A DNA stretch of 17,655 bases from JBOGGN01 sp050744165 (GCA_050744165.1 JBOGGN010000222.1:1-17655); one strand, 5' to 3'. Shown: positions 8,711-15,078, counted from the first letter of the stretch. Numbers and translations: made by a program. Notes: generated by a model not told the origin, from the sequence alone.

Positions 8711-8869
8711 CTGGGTATCCCTCTGCGGCAGGTGTTCGCCACCTGGGCCCTGGGCCAGCCCGGGGCCCGCATCGAGGGGGTGTCCCGGGTGCAGGGCCGC
8801 TCCACCATCCGGGTCACCCAAGTCCTGTAGATCGCCCCCGACACCGACCTCTACACCGCCACCGACTAG
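8711..8869 (+). pseudogene. Unidentified C-terminal ORF fragment with internal TAG
   Basis: One frame reads LGIPLRQVFATWALGQPGAR, then EGVSRVQGRSTIRVTQVL, a TAG at 8828, then IAPDTDLYTATD and a second TAG at 8867. The composition is protein-like on both sides of the first stop, which is one base change from CAG. There is no start codon with a ribosome site, and the frame simply runs on from within the glycosyltransferase gene. I read it as the remains of a lost gene's 3' end. I do not recognise the family. Confidence 0.4.
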
Positions 8870-9090
8870 CCAACAGGGAGAGAAGGGGAGTGGAGGGCGC
8901 GGCGAGCGGTAGATTCGCGGTGCTGAGTCAGGGGTCGGGCTTTGCGCCAGGTTCCCCACGGGCGAGCTGAAGGGCCGGTTCCCCCCAGTTTCAGCGGCAC
9001 AACTGGGCACACTCGAACACACTGAAAGGAGAAAGGCAGTGGGCAAAAGTTCCAGGTAGAGCAGGGTTTTTCGAGGAAACTGCAGGTCCC
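8870..9090. other. Intergenic stretch upstream of tRNA-Ala
   Basis: No gene is supported here. There is a perfect 7-bp inverted repeat CCCAGTT/AACTGGG (8984-8990 and 9001-9007). A good ribosome site (AAAGGAG, about 9025) precedes a GTG at 9039, but the frame stops after six codons (MGKSSR), so it could be the start of a truncated gene. No clear tRNA promoter hexamers were found. Confidence 0.4.
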
Positions 9091-9163
9091 GGGGACGTAG
9101 CTCAGTGGCTAGAGCACCTGCTTTGCACGCAGGGGGTCGGGGGTTCGACTCCCCTCGTCTCCA
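9091..9163 (+). tRNA. tRNA-Ala (anticodon TGC)
   Basis: The cloverleaf can be folded by eye. The acceptor GGGGACG pairs with CGTCTCC (one G-T). The D arm is GCTC/GAGC. The anticodon stem CCTGC/GCAGG encloses loop TTTGCAC with anticodon TGC at 9124-9126. The T stem GGGGG/CCCCT encloses TTCGACT. The discriminator base is A at 9163 and CCA is not encoded (ACCGG follows), as is common in actinobacteria. It reads GCA codons and appears intact although its surroundings are decayed. Confidence 0.95.
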
Positions 9164-9183
9164 CCGGTAAAAGTACTGGTCAC

Positions 9184-9348
9184 GTCGGGTGTCGCTCGCT
9201 GCAGGCAAGCGATCTGCTCCGCAGCCCGCTGACTGGTGAGCACCACTCCTTCCATGTGGCCGGCGCCGCCGGCGTCGGTGGTCTCCGCCCCGGCCCATAG
9301 CAGGCGGCCGTCCAAGTGCGGCTCGGTGAAGGTCGTCGTCCGCGTAGC
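9184..9348 (-). pseudogene. C-terminal remnant of a flavin amine oxidase
   Basis: On the minus strand the frame reads TFTEPHLDGRLLWAGAETT followed by DAGGAGHMEGVVLTSQRAAE. This matches the C-terminal FAD-binding signature of the amine oxidase family (G-R-x-x-x-A-G-x-E-T ... G-x-x-x-G-A/V-x-x-S-x-x-R-A-A). Only about 50 residues are recognisable: upstream of about 9348 the frame becomes Arg/Thr-rich and loses similarity, and the N-terminal FAD-binding domain is absent. The frame continues without a stop into the antisense of the tRNA-Ala gene, so the original end is also lost. I infer a deletion or insertion remnant rather than an expressed gene. Confidence 0.6.
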
Positions 9349-9506
9349 AGCGGTATTCCTCCCCGGACGACTAAGCCGACATCGCCGCTTCCAAGGACAA
9401 CATGGATCCGACAGCCCGGTCGCTCACGGAGCCCTGGCGTTCAGAACATTTTCGGCCACCCGGAGGGACTTTCATCGGTGCCGTGGCTGGTTGACTTTCC
9501 CGGGAG

Positions 9507-9650
9507 GCAGGTGACCCGAATACCTATCGCATACCGCCAGTTATTCGGGTCACCCCTGGAGCCGAAAGGCAGATAACCCGAATACCCATCTCATACCGCC
9601 AGCTATTCGGGTCACCCCTGGACCCTGGACCCTGGACCCGAACGGCAGGT
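9507..9650. repeat. Two tandem 62-bp hairpin repeats plus partial third unit
   Basis: Two similar units begin at about 9507 and 9569 (period 62). Unit 1 has a perfect 13-bp inverted repeat, GGTGACCCGAATA (9510-9522) and TATTCGGGTCACC (9542-9554), around a 19-nt loop. Unit 2 has GATAACCCGAATA (9572-9584) with TATTCGGGTCACC (9604-9616); its two changes would still pair as G-T. The loops share CATACCGCCAG. Unit 2 is followed by three exact CCCTGGA heptamers (9616-9636), and GGCAGGT (9644-9650) restarts a third unit. The stretch 9349-9506 before it holds no gene that I can support. Confidence 0.85.
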
Positions 9651-9654
9651 CACT

Positions 9655-10176
9655 GTGACCCCGCCACGGCGCCACGCCCAGGTCACCCGGGGTCTACAAC
9701 CGCCCCGTCCGGTCAACCTCACCGGCCAACATGTCGTCACCTACCGCAGCGTGGTCGACGGGCGCGCCGACTACTCGCTGGACGTGCCAACCGACTGGAC
9801 ACCGGCGGCTGACAACTCGAACACCACGTTCTCCTACGCGGACACACCGCCGTCGGAAGGCTCGATTCGAGTCAGTGTCGGGGTCGATGACGGCCCCCTC
9901 AACGACCACGTCGCCATGCTGGTCACCGCCCTGCGAGCTCAAGGCGGCCGCGACTTCAGCGAGACACCAGAAATGATCTCTGGGCTAGCCGCCATACGGC
10001 TCGACTACCTGTTCCCCTCGTCGACCACCGCCGGGGCGGTGTTGGTCACCCACACGTCGTACTTGGTGAAGCGGGGCTCGTTGTCGGTCGTCAGTTTCCA
10101 GCTCGCGACCGCCGACCCGGTCGGGGTGACGGCAGTGTTCCAGCACATCGAGACGAGCTATCAGATACCGAGATAG
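9655..10176 (+). CDS. Hypothetical protein resembling a secreted LpqN/PsbP-like domain, possibly 5' truncated
   Basis: A 173-residue ORF from a GTG at 9655. The central part has a pattern seen in exported actinobacterial domains of the PsbP/LpqN type: YSLDVPTDWTPAADN near residue 42, an antiparallel-strand region, and a closing helix (VFQHIETSYQIPR). There is no signal peptide, lipobox or membrane segment, and the first 25 residues are basic and Pro-rich. The predicted start lies a few bases after the hairpin repeats with no good ribosome site. I therefore infer that the original signal sequence or a larger N-terminal domain was lost when the repeat region arose. The downstream neighbour is a broken antitoxin gene. 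The family assignment is tentative and the domain could also be the extracellular tail of a kinase. Confidence 0.5.
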   Translation: MTPPRRHAQVTRGLQPPRPVNLTGQHVVTYRSVVDGRADYSLDVPTDWTPAADNSNTTFSYADTPPSEGSIRVSVGVDDGPLNDHVAMLVTALRAQGGRDFSETPEMISGLAAIRLDYLFPSSTTAGAVLVTHTSYLVKRGSLSVVSFQLATADPVGVTAVFQHIETSYQIPR

Positions 10177-10183
10177 TCCGTCC

Positions 10184-10189
10184 TGTACA
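10184..10189. promoter_or_regulatory. TGTACA palindrome upstream of antitoxin remnant
   Basis: A TGTACA hexamer lies 40 nt before the ATG of the Phd/YefM remnant, with a related TTATACAAC at about 10207-10215. The YefM-YoeB operator of E. coli is known to contain TGTACA-core palindromes. The match is short and may be chance, but the position fits an autoregulatory operator. Confidence 0.3.
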
Positions 10190-10228
10190 ACCCGGGGGTG
10201 CTTCTTATACAACGCTTGGGTGGCTGTC

Positions 10229-10347
10229 ATGAACATCAGCGAGGCGGAGAGAAGCTCGCCGAGGTCATCAACATCGCCCAATCCGAAGCGGTGGTCCTCG
10301 AACGTTACGGGCGACCGGCCGCCGTGTTGGTGAGCATGGAGCGCTGA
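10229..10347 (+). pseudogene. Phd/YefM-type antitoxin, frameshifted
   Basis: Reading from the ATG at 10229 gives MNISEA; one base later the frame continues as EKLAEVINIAQSEAVVLER and YGRPAAVLVSMER before a TGA at 10345. This is the typical N-terminal DNA-binding half of Phd/YefM antitoxins (MNxSEAREKLxxVIxxA, then V-V-L-x-R-x-G-x-P-x-A-V-L-V-S). A one-base deletion at about 10244-10246 separates the two parts (GAG GC- GGA GAG AAG). The protein also stops right after the DNA-binding half, without the toxin-binding C-terminal helix, and no RelE/Doc/VapC-type toxin gene follows: the next gene is on the opposite strand. It is best read as a dead antitoxin. Confidence 0.7.
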
Positions 10348-10384
10348 GCGCAGCACAACAATGACCGCATCTTCGACGCCTTGC

Positions 10385-11494
10385 TCAGTGCGTCGGTGAG
10401 GCCCACTGATAGCCGATGCCGCGATGCAGGGAGGAGTAGATCCGATCCCGCAGCCCGTTTGCCTCCTCGTCGGTGAGGGTTCGCTCCAGGTGTCGGAGGG
10501 TGATGCCGACGAGGATGTTCTTCTGGGAATGGACCATGCCCAGGCGCTCGACGGCCGAGACGGGCAGGTCCTCGTATCGGGTCTCTGCCAAGACGGTCAC
10601 CTCCTCGACCGTGTCGGCGTCCTCTCCCAGCGCGTCTCGTATCCGGTCTCCAGGCTGGTCGACGTCGTCGTCGTCGTCGTCCACGGCGACCGACAGGTGC
10701 CTTGTGATGGCCGGCATCACCGACACGTGCCGGTAGGGGGAGGTCGAGCATCTGGCCCGCGACGCGGCGATCGCTGGAGCGGAGAAGGCGGATGTCGGGG
10801 ATTCCCTTGCGCAGCATCAAGAAACGGTCGAGGCCCAGTCCGAGCGCGACACCGTGCCAGCCTGCGAGGCCGGCGCGGGCGAGAACCTGGGGATGGGCAA
10901 GCCCGCACTCCCACACTTCGATCCAGTCATCGCCGGTGTGGACGTCGACCTGGTGGCCGTCGAGCGTGTAGGGGTGCACCCTCGCTTCGGTCCGAGACGC
11001 CATCCCGGGCGCGAGCGCGTCGAGCAGCAGCCTGGTCTCTCGTCCAGGTCGGCGTTGTCGAGGTTTCGCCGGCAGATGCGCCACAGGTCCAGTTGGTGGG
11101 GCGTGGCGGTGTGCAACCGATCGATGGAGTCACGGCGGAACACGATGCCGGGGCACACGATCAGCGCGTCATCGATCGGGTCGGCGGCCAAGGCGCGCAG
11201 CGCCGGCGGGATCATGGCGCTCGCGTGGCTGCGCAGCATTCGCCGCCCGTCGACGTATCGGGTGTAGCGGGCGTCTCTGCTGGCGGCGTCGGCGTCGAAG
11301 CCCAAGTTGTCGTAGTTGTCGGCGATGGCCACGAGGCGCGGTCCCCACGACCGGCGCTGCGGGCAGCCCCACCTGCTCGTGAGTGCGGCGACGTCGACAA
11401 GGCCCTGGATCGCATGAGGCCCGTCGCGGGGGTCGGTGAGATCGGGCAATGTGAGAGCGCGCTCGAGTTGCTCGGGGCTCAAATAAATGGGCAC
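10385..11494 (-). pseudogene. Single-chain phenylalanyl-tRNA-synthetase-like ligase (PheS core + FDX-ACB; SrmL-type?), broken by two indels
   Basis: In the first frame, residues 1 to about 150 run from VPIYLSPEQLERAL, through YTRYVDGRRMLRSHASAMIP, to VFRRDSIDRLHTATPHQLDL, which matches PheS motif 2 (R-x-D/E-x-I-D-x-x-H ... H-Q). A second frame carries HPYTLDGHQVDVHTGDDWIE, WHGVALGLGLDRFLMLRKG and IPDIRLLRSSDRRVAGQMLD (class II motif 3 with its Arg). Back in the first frame is an FDX-ACB-like domain, from RHVSVMPAITRHLSVAV to ERTLTDEEANGLRDRI. The breaks are a one-base loss at about 11036-11046 and a one-base gain in a C5 tract (G5 on the + strand, 10736-10740). Without correction, translation stops at 10817. 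The start is a GTG at 11494 with AGGAG six nt upstream. The length, about 370 codons, and the fused layout recall the SrmL mystery-ligase family, named from memory. The gene may be a pseudogene or contain assembly errors. Confidence 0.75.
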
Positions 11495-11734
11495 GTGTGG
11501 CTCCTTTGGTCGAGCAAGCGGATTTGCGGGGATGCCCCCGGCCTCGCCGGCCCGAGCGCGGAGTCAGCCGATCAGCGGCGGCGACCCGGCGCGGGCTAAG
11601 CGGACCGGGGGTCGAGAAATCGGCGGCTGGCGGTCATGACCACGCTGAAACATACGACCCCGGCCGACCAGACGCCCAACATTTCCAGACGTCCGCCGCG
11701 CGGGTCCCCCGTGGTCATCATTGTCCGCCACTTG

Positions 11735-11769
11735 GTGATCAGCCCATCTCTACCAAGTATGCTGGCGCA
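11735..11769 (+). promoter_or_regulatory. Candidate leaderless promoter for the AbrB/PIN-like pair
   Basis: TATGCT at 11758-11763 fits the actinobacterial -10 pattern TAnnnT. GTGATC at 11735-11740, 17 nt upstream, is a weak -35. Six nt separate the -10 from the ATG at 11770, so transcription would begin at or next to the start codon. No Shine-Dalgarno is present in this gap, which agrees with a leaderless mRNA. Confidence 0.4.
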
Positions 11770-12009
11770 ATGAGCGAAATTCGCGAGTATCTGGTGTCAT
11801 CGTCAGGTCAGATGTCGCTTCCCGCTGAGGTGCGTCACCGTTGGCAGCTTGACGGCGGTGGCTCCGTGGACGTGGTCGATCTGGGCTTCGGCGTGCTGAC
11901 CGTACCCAAGGGACACGCCCGGCGTCTCCTTGCCGACCTGCTCAGCCATGATGACCACGCAAAGTTTGTCAAGACGTTGGGCAATGACCCCGATCTTGCC
12001 ACCACGTGA
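11770..12009 (+). CDS. AbrB/MazE/SpoVT-family antitoxin
   Basis: A 79-residue protein with a swapped-hairpin AbrB domain at residues 9-47: VSSSGQMSLPAEVRHRWQL fits the family core S-x-x-G-Q-x-x-L-P-x-x-V-R, followed by GGGSVDVVDLGFGVLTVPKG. The C-terminal 30 residues (ARRLLADLL ... KFVKTLGNDPDLATT) probably wrap the partner. The ATG at 11770 is chosen because the AbrB domain begins directly after it and a TATGCT -10 box is six nt upstream; the in-frame extension back to 11497 is low-complexity and unlike a protein domain. The stop overlaps the GTG of the next gene by 4 nt, as in toxin-antitoxin pairs. Its likely job is to bind its own promoter and neutralise the downstream protein. Confidence 0.85.
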   Translation: MSEIREYLVSSSGQMSLPAEVRHRWQLDGGGSVDVVDLGFGVLTVPKGHARRLLADLLSHDDHAKFVKTLGNDPDLATT

Positions 12010-12437
12010 CCCTCGCGATCCTCGATGATCACCTGCTGCGGGATCTGTTGGCCGACGAGATCGGCGGCGACCTAGCCCGGCTGCTCGCAGGCTATGAGCC
12101 AGCCACGACGAATCTGTACTACGTGCGGCTGTGCAAGAGCGTCGTCTCCGCGCGAGGCGGTCAGCTGACGGGTTCATGGACTGTGGAGCGACGTCGGGCG
12201 CTGGGGCGCACTCTCCTCGGGCTTCCCGATTCGGTCGCCATCACCTCGATGCGGATTCTTGCGTTCCGCATGGCGGAACTCAGCGAAAATCATCGCCTTT
12301 CCACACTCGGGGCCGAGGCGATCGCGGCGGCAGGCCACCTGGGAGCACCACTATGCGTCTGGAGCGGCGACGACGGCCCCGCGACCCGAGAGGCTGCGCT
12401 CGGTGCCGGGGTCGAATATCTCACCATTAGCTCCTGA
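12006..12437 (+). CDS. PIN-like partner protein, candidate toxin
   Basis: A 143-residue protein starting with a GTG inside the antitoxin stop (GTGA overlap). The N-terminal strand-helix MTLAILDDHLLRDLLADE has adjacent acids Asp7-Asp8 where PIN nucleases place their first catalytic Asp. The region RLSTLGAEAIAAA (97-109) resembles the PIN D-x-x-I-x-A-x-A helix with Glu instead of Asp, and VWSGDDGPATREAALGAGVE (118-137) resembles the last PIN acid plus the helix before the final strand. I recall similar AbrB-partner proteins as a frequent pair in actinobacteria. The nuclease residues are only partly conserved, so ribonuclease activity is an inference. No signal peptide or membrane segment is seen. 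Confidence 0.7.
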   Translation: MTLAILDDHLLRDLLADEIGGDLARLLAGYEPATTNLYYVRLCKSVVSARGGQLTGSWTVERRRALGRTLLGLPDSVAITSMRILAFRMAELSENHRLSTLGAEAIAAAGHLGAPLCVWSGDDGPATREAALGAGVEYLTISS

Positions 12438-12536
12438 GTGCTGAGCTGAGCTTGGTTGCCAAGGTTCCCAGCGCGGAAGGAAGGTTCACCTGGGTCCACG
12501 ACACCGCGCAGGATCTTCGAACGAGCGCGGAATCTG

Positions 12537-12551
12537 CGAGGCTGAGCCTCG
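12537..12551 (-). terminator. Short hairpin directly after the BNR gene stop
   Basis: CGAGGC-TGA-GCCTCG is a perfect 6-bp stem with a 3-nt loop, touching the TAA of the minus-strand BNR gene and lying between two convergent genes. There is no U tract, so it is at best a weak or factor-assisted terminator. A second 9-bp inverted repeat, AGGTTCACC (12482-12490) and GGTGAACCT (12557-12565), encloses it. Confidence 0.4.
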
Positions 12552-14114
12552 TTATGGGTGAACCTCGGACCGCCGGAGGAGAATGCCCGCTACCGCCGCC
12601 GTCAGCCCAATCCCGAGCACACATCCCGCGGCGAAGATGAGCCATCCAGGTACGCTGCGCGATTTATGGAGCGGTGGCACGTAGGAGTTGTCGAAATTGA
12701 CAGACGCCTCGTAGGCGTCCTCGGCTTGGGTGACTGCATTTCCATTCCGACTGTCTTGCCAGGAGGCGAACATGGCGTCATTGGAGGATGCGACACCCAC
12801 GTTGATCCGCTGATCGACGTTGTTGGTAAAAACGCCAATGGATCGATCTGAGCTGCGGTCGGTCACCCGGACATTTGCTGTGAAGGTTTTGCCCCCATCG
12901 AAGGACGACGTGGCGTACACGTCGTTGAAACCCTTCTCAGTGTCGTCCACGACCGGCGAAGGGCTCAGCCTCCCGTCATACCAGGCGACATCAATCCGCC
13001 CGTTCGGGGCGATGGCCATTCCGGGAGCCATGTGATTCTGGTTGACGCCGGTGTCGTCGTTGAGAACCTTGCGGTCACTCCAGGTTTTTCCGCCATCGGT
13101 GGAGCTGCGGAAGAAGATGTCGAGGTCGCCGACAAATCCAGTGGCTTTGTTCATGGGATCGGCGTTCCCCGACCAGGTGACGTACAGGGCCCCGGAGTTG
13201 GGATCGGCGGCGATCACAGGCGGGAACTCATAACGCTGGTTGCCTGGGTCGATGACGGTTCCCTTTGAAAATGTCTTGCCGTGGTCCGTGGAGTTTACGA
13301 TCAGTATGGGCAAGACGGGAGTGGGTTGGTTGCTGGCCGGTGCTGGGAAAGCTCTTGTCCAGTAGGCGACGTGTAGAATGCCGTCCGCGGTGACCGCCTC
13401 GTGGGGGTAGTCACCGCCCCGCGCGTCACTGACGTCGACTGGAGCGCCCCAGGTCCTCCCGCCGTCGGCAGTACTGGCGATCACGGGCCGCAACTTCATT
13501 GGAGCCGTCGCGCCGAAAGCGCCTTGCCGCCAGCCGATGTAGATGTAATTGGGATTCGTGGGGTCGACCGCGATGGTCGTCCCTTTGTTCTCAGACCTGT
13601 TTGTGTCGCCCATGACGCCCTGGAACGCCTTGGTCGTGATGAAGGTCCGGCCGTCATCGGTGGAACGGGCAAGGAAGATGCTCCGCGGGGCGTCGTTTCG
13701 GACGTTCTCAACGTCGGCCGGGTCGCTCGCCTCGATCGCAATGTCGAGCACTCCGTCGCGATCGAACGCTAGGCTGAAGTACGGCCCGTACTCGCTGTTG
13801 CTCGTGCAGTCAGTATTCGGTGCGACCAGTGGCACGCCTCCGACAGTCCACGACTGGCCGCCATCGGTCGAGATATGGACGACGCAGTCGCGGGGCCCCC
13901 GGAGGTCGGCTTCGACATCAACGAGGGCGCCGGTTTTGGGGTCGCGGGCAATTTGCGGATCGATGTGGTCTCGGGTCGGATTTGGGTCCGGTGTGACTTG
14001 GACGGCCTCGGTCACCGTCGTATGTGTATTGGGCTTGGCGCCCGCACTCTGAGCTGGCCCGATCGCCATCCCAAAGAGGATGGCGGCACAAAGAAGGATC
14101 GGCTTCAGCTTCAT
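12552..14114 (-). CDS. Membrane-anchored BNR/Asp-box repeat protein (sialidase-fold exoprotein)
   Basis: A 520-residue exported protein. The ATG at 14114 is preceded by AAGGG and begins a clear signal peptide (MKLKPILLCAAILFGMAIGP, probable cleavage after AQSAGA). Six Asp boxes (S-x-D-x-G-x-T-W/F) are visible: STDGGQSWT (82), STDDGRTF (151), STADGGRTW (214), STDHGKTF (275), STDGGKTWS (338) and SFDGGKTF (404), indicating a six-bladed beta-propeller of the sialidase superfamily. A single membrane helix at about 490-513 is followed by RRSEVHP, so the propeller faces outward. An FRIP-type sialidase motif and the full arginine triad are not evident, so it may bind glycans or proteins rather than cleave sialic acid. 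An upstream in-frame extension to 14219 would bury the signal peptide and is rejected. Confidence 0.88.
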   Translation of the reverse strand: MKLKPILLCAAILFGMAIGPAQSAGAKPNTHTTVTEAVQVTPDPNPTRDHIDPQIARDPKTGALVDVEADLRGPRDCVVHISTDGGQSWTVGGVPLVAPNTDCTSNSEYGPYFSLAFDRDGVLDIAIEASDPADVENVRNDAPRSIFLARSTDDGRTFITTKAFQGVMGDTNRSENKGTTIAVDPTNPNYIYIGWRQGAFGATAPMKLRPVIASTADGGRTWGAPVDVSDARGGDYPHEAVTADGILHVAYWTRAFPAPASNQPTPVLPILIVNSTDHGKTFSKGTVIDPGNQRYEFPPVIAADPNSGALYVTWSGNADPMNKATGFVGDLDIFFRSSTDGGKTWSDRKVLNDDTGVNQNHMAPGMAIAPNGRIDVAWYDGRLSPSPVVDDTEKGFNDVYATSSFDGGKTFTANVRVTDRSSDRSIGVFTNNVDQRINVGVASSNDAMFASWQDSRNGNAVTQAEDAYEASVNFDNSYVPPLHKSRSVPGWLIFAAGCVLGIGLTAAVAGILLRRSEVHP

Positions 14115-14481
14115 GTTCGCCCTTCTGTCCGTTTTGAACCTGACAGTCGTGAGCAGTTGTCCCCAGGCGACAATGTGACGAGCGCACAGCAAACTATCCC
14201 AGGCTAAAGCTCGATGCAAGCCCTGACGGAGTGGCGGCGACGCTTGTTGCGTTGACGCGCCATCGACCGCGCGCCTTGGCGACCGCCGCGACCGACATGC
14301 GCCCCCGAACGGGGAGGTTTCCGAAGGCCAGGCCGCAGGCCTCCGGCGTCAGGGTCGGTGCTTCGGCCGAGGACTGCAGGTCTTGGCCTGGGCTGAGGGT
14401 GGACTCCTGACAAACGACGGTTCGTCCTCACGTCGGTGGGCCCGCTGGTTCAATCCAGCGAATCGGCGCCCCCCTCCCTAC
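14115..14481. other. Intergenic stretch between BNR and Gln/Tyr-rich genes
   Basis: It holds the ribosome site and presumably the promoter of the BNR gene and the 3' flank of the Gln/Tyr-rich gene. No supported ORF, tRNA or recognisable promoter hexamers were found. The only clear structure is the hairpin at 14443-14460. Confidence 0.5.
14443..14460 (-). terminator. Hairpin downstream of the Gln/Tyr-rich gene
   Basis: CGCTGG-TTCAAT-CCAGCG is a perfect 6-bp stem with a 6-nt loop, 21 nt beyond the stop of the minus-strand Gln/Tyr-rich gene. There is no U tract in the minus direction, so termination is only suggested by position. Confidence 0.35.
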
Positions 14482-14949
14482 TTAGTGGAAGATGGCGTTG
14501 ATCACCGAGTCGGCCAGCCCGAAACCCGCACCCATGCCCATCCCCTGGGACATCGCTTGCCCGAAGCCGCCGCCCATGAAATGTGAAAGGGCTCCGCCTC
14601 GGCCTTGCTGCTGGTACTGCGAGGGCTGCTGGTACTGCGCGGGCTGGTCGTTCTGCTGAGGAGCCTGGTACACCGGTTGTTGGTACTGGGCCGCGGCGAC
14701 GGGCGGAGGGGCCTGCATCTGGTTGACCGTGAAGTTGTGCAGCGCCTGCAGCAGGGCTTGGGTCTGCAGCTGCTCCTGCTGGATCTGCAGCGCGATGGAT
14801 TTCAGGTCGATGATCCATTCCTTGGCATTACCGTCGCCCGCCTGGGCCGCCGATTGCAGCTTCTGAGCGAGGTCGCTGATGGCCTGCGTCGCCTGCTGGG
14901 ACTCGGTCTGAAGCTGGGCGAACTCGTTGTCGATCGTCGCCACGTCCAC
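14482..14949 (-). CDS. Small Gln/Tyr/Pro-rich protein of unknown function
   Basis: A 155-residue protein in three parts. Residues 4-78 are a Gln/Ala-rich amphipathic helix or coiled coil (FAQLQTESQQATQAISDLAQ, LQIQQEQLQTQALLQALHNF). Residues 79-117 are a disordered Pro-Gln-Tyr tract with repeated QYQQ and YQAP words. Residues 118-155 are Gly/Met-rich, ending in a hydrophobic helix (FGLADSVINAIFH). There is no signal peptide. The GTG start at 14949 has an AAGGAG ribosome site about five nt upstream; a second GTG two codons later is possible. It is divergent from the two-component system. The build resembles low-complexity, self-associating scaffold proteins, but I do not recognise a family and assign no function. 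Confidence 0.8.
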   Translation of the reverse strand: MDVATIDNEFAQLQTESQQATQAISDLAQKLQSAAQAGDGNAKEWIIDLKSIALQIQQEQLQTQALLQALHNFTVNQMQAPPPVAAAQYQQPVYQAPQQNDQPAQYQQPSQYQQQGRGGALSHFMGGGFGQAMSQGMGMGAGFGLADSVINAIFH

Positions 14950-15078
14950 GGCGGCTCCTTCCGTCCTGTCGCGTCATGGTGACGGACGGGTCAAGAATAG
15001 GTGCGCCGCGCCCTGGTGGGGACGGAGGGGTTCCCCAGGTGGTGGCCGTGCGCGGTCCGGGGGTTGCGAGCGGTCGAT

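Noticed and set aside
9163..9180. ACCGGT/ACTGGT hairpin as a tRNA terminator
   Set aside because: The stem overlaps the discriminator base and has no T tract after it.
8642..9298. Minus-strand ORF of 218 codons across the tRNA
   Set aside because: It contains the well-known spurious peptide produced by reading a tRNA gene antisense (GESNPRPPACKAGALATEL), and the remainder is low-complexity.
9507..9650. CRISPR array
   Set aside because: There are only two full units, the repeats are adjacent with no unique spacers, and no cas genes are present.
10424..11599. Plus-strand ORF of 391 codons
   Set aside because: It is the antisense shadow of the PheRS-like ligase, whose minus-strand frames carry clear class II synthetase and FDX-ACB motifs.
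11608..11661. GGGGTCG/CGACCCC inverted repeat
   Set aside because: A 7-bp match with a 40-nt spacer is expected by chance in GC-rich DNA and shows no link to a promoter.
14115..14219. Upstream extension of the BNR protein
   Set aside because: It would place the signal peptide internally; the ATG at 14114 has its own ribosome site.
14443..14460. tRNA T-arm (GGTTCAATCC)
   Set aside because: No acceptor, D or anticodon arms can be folded around it; it is a simple perfect hairpin.
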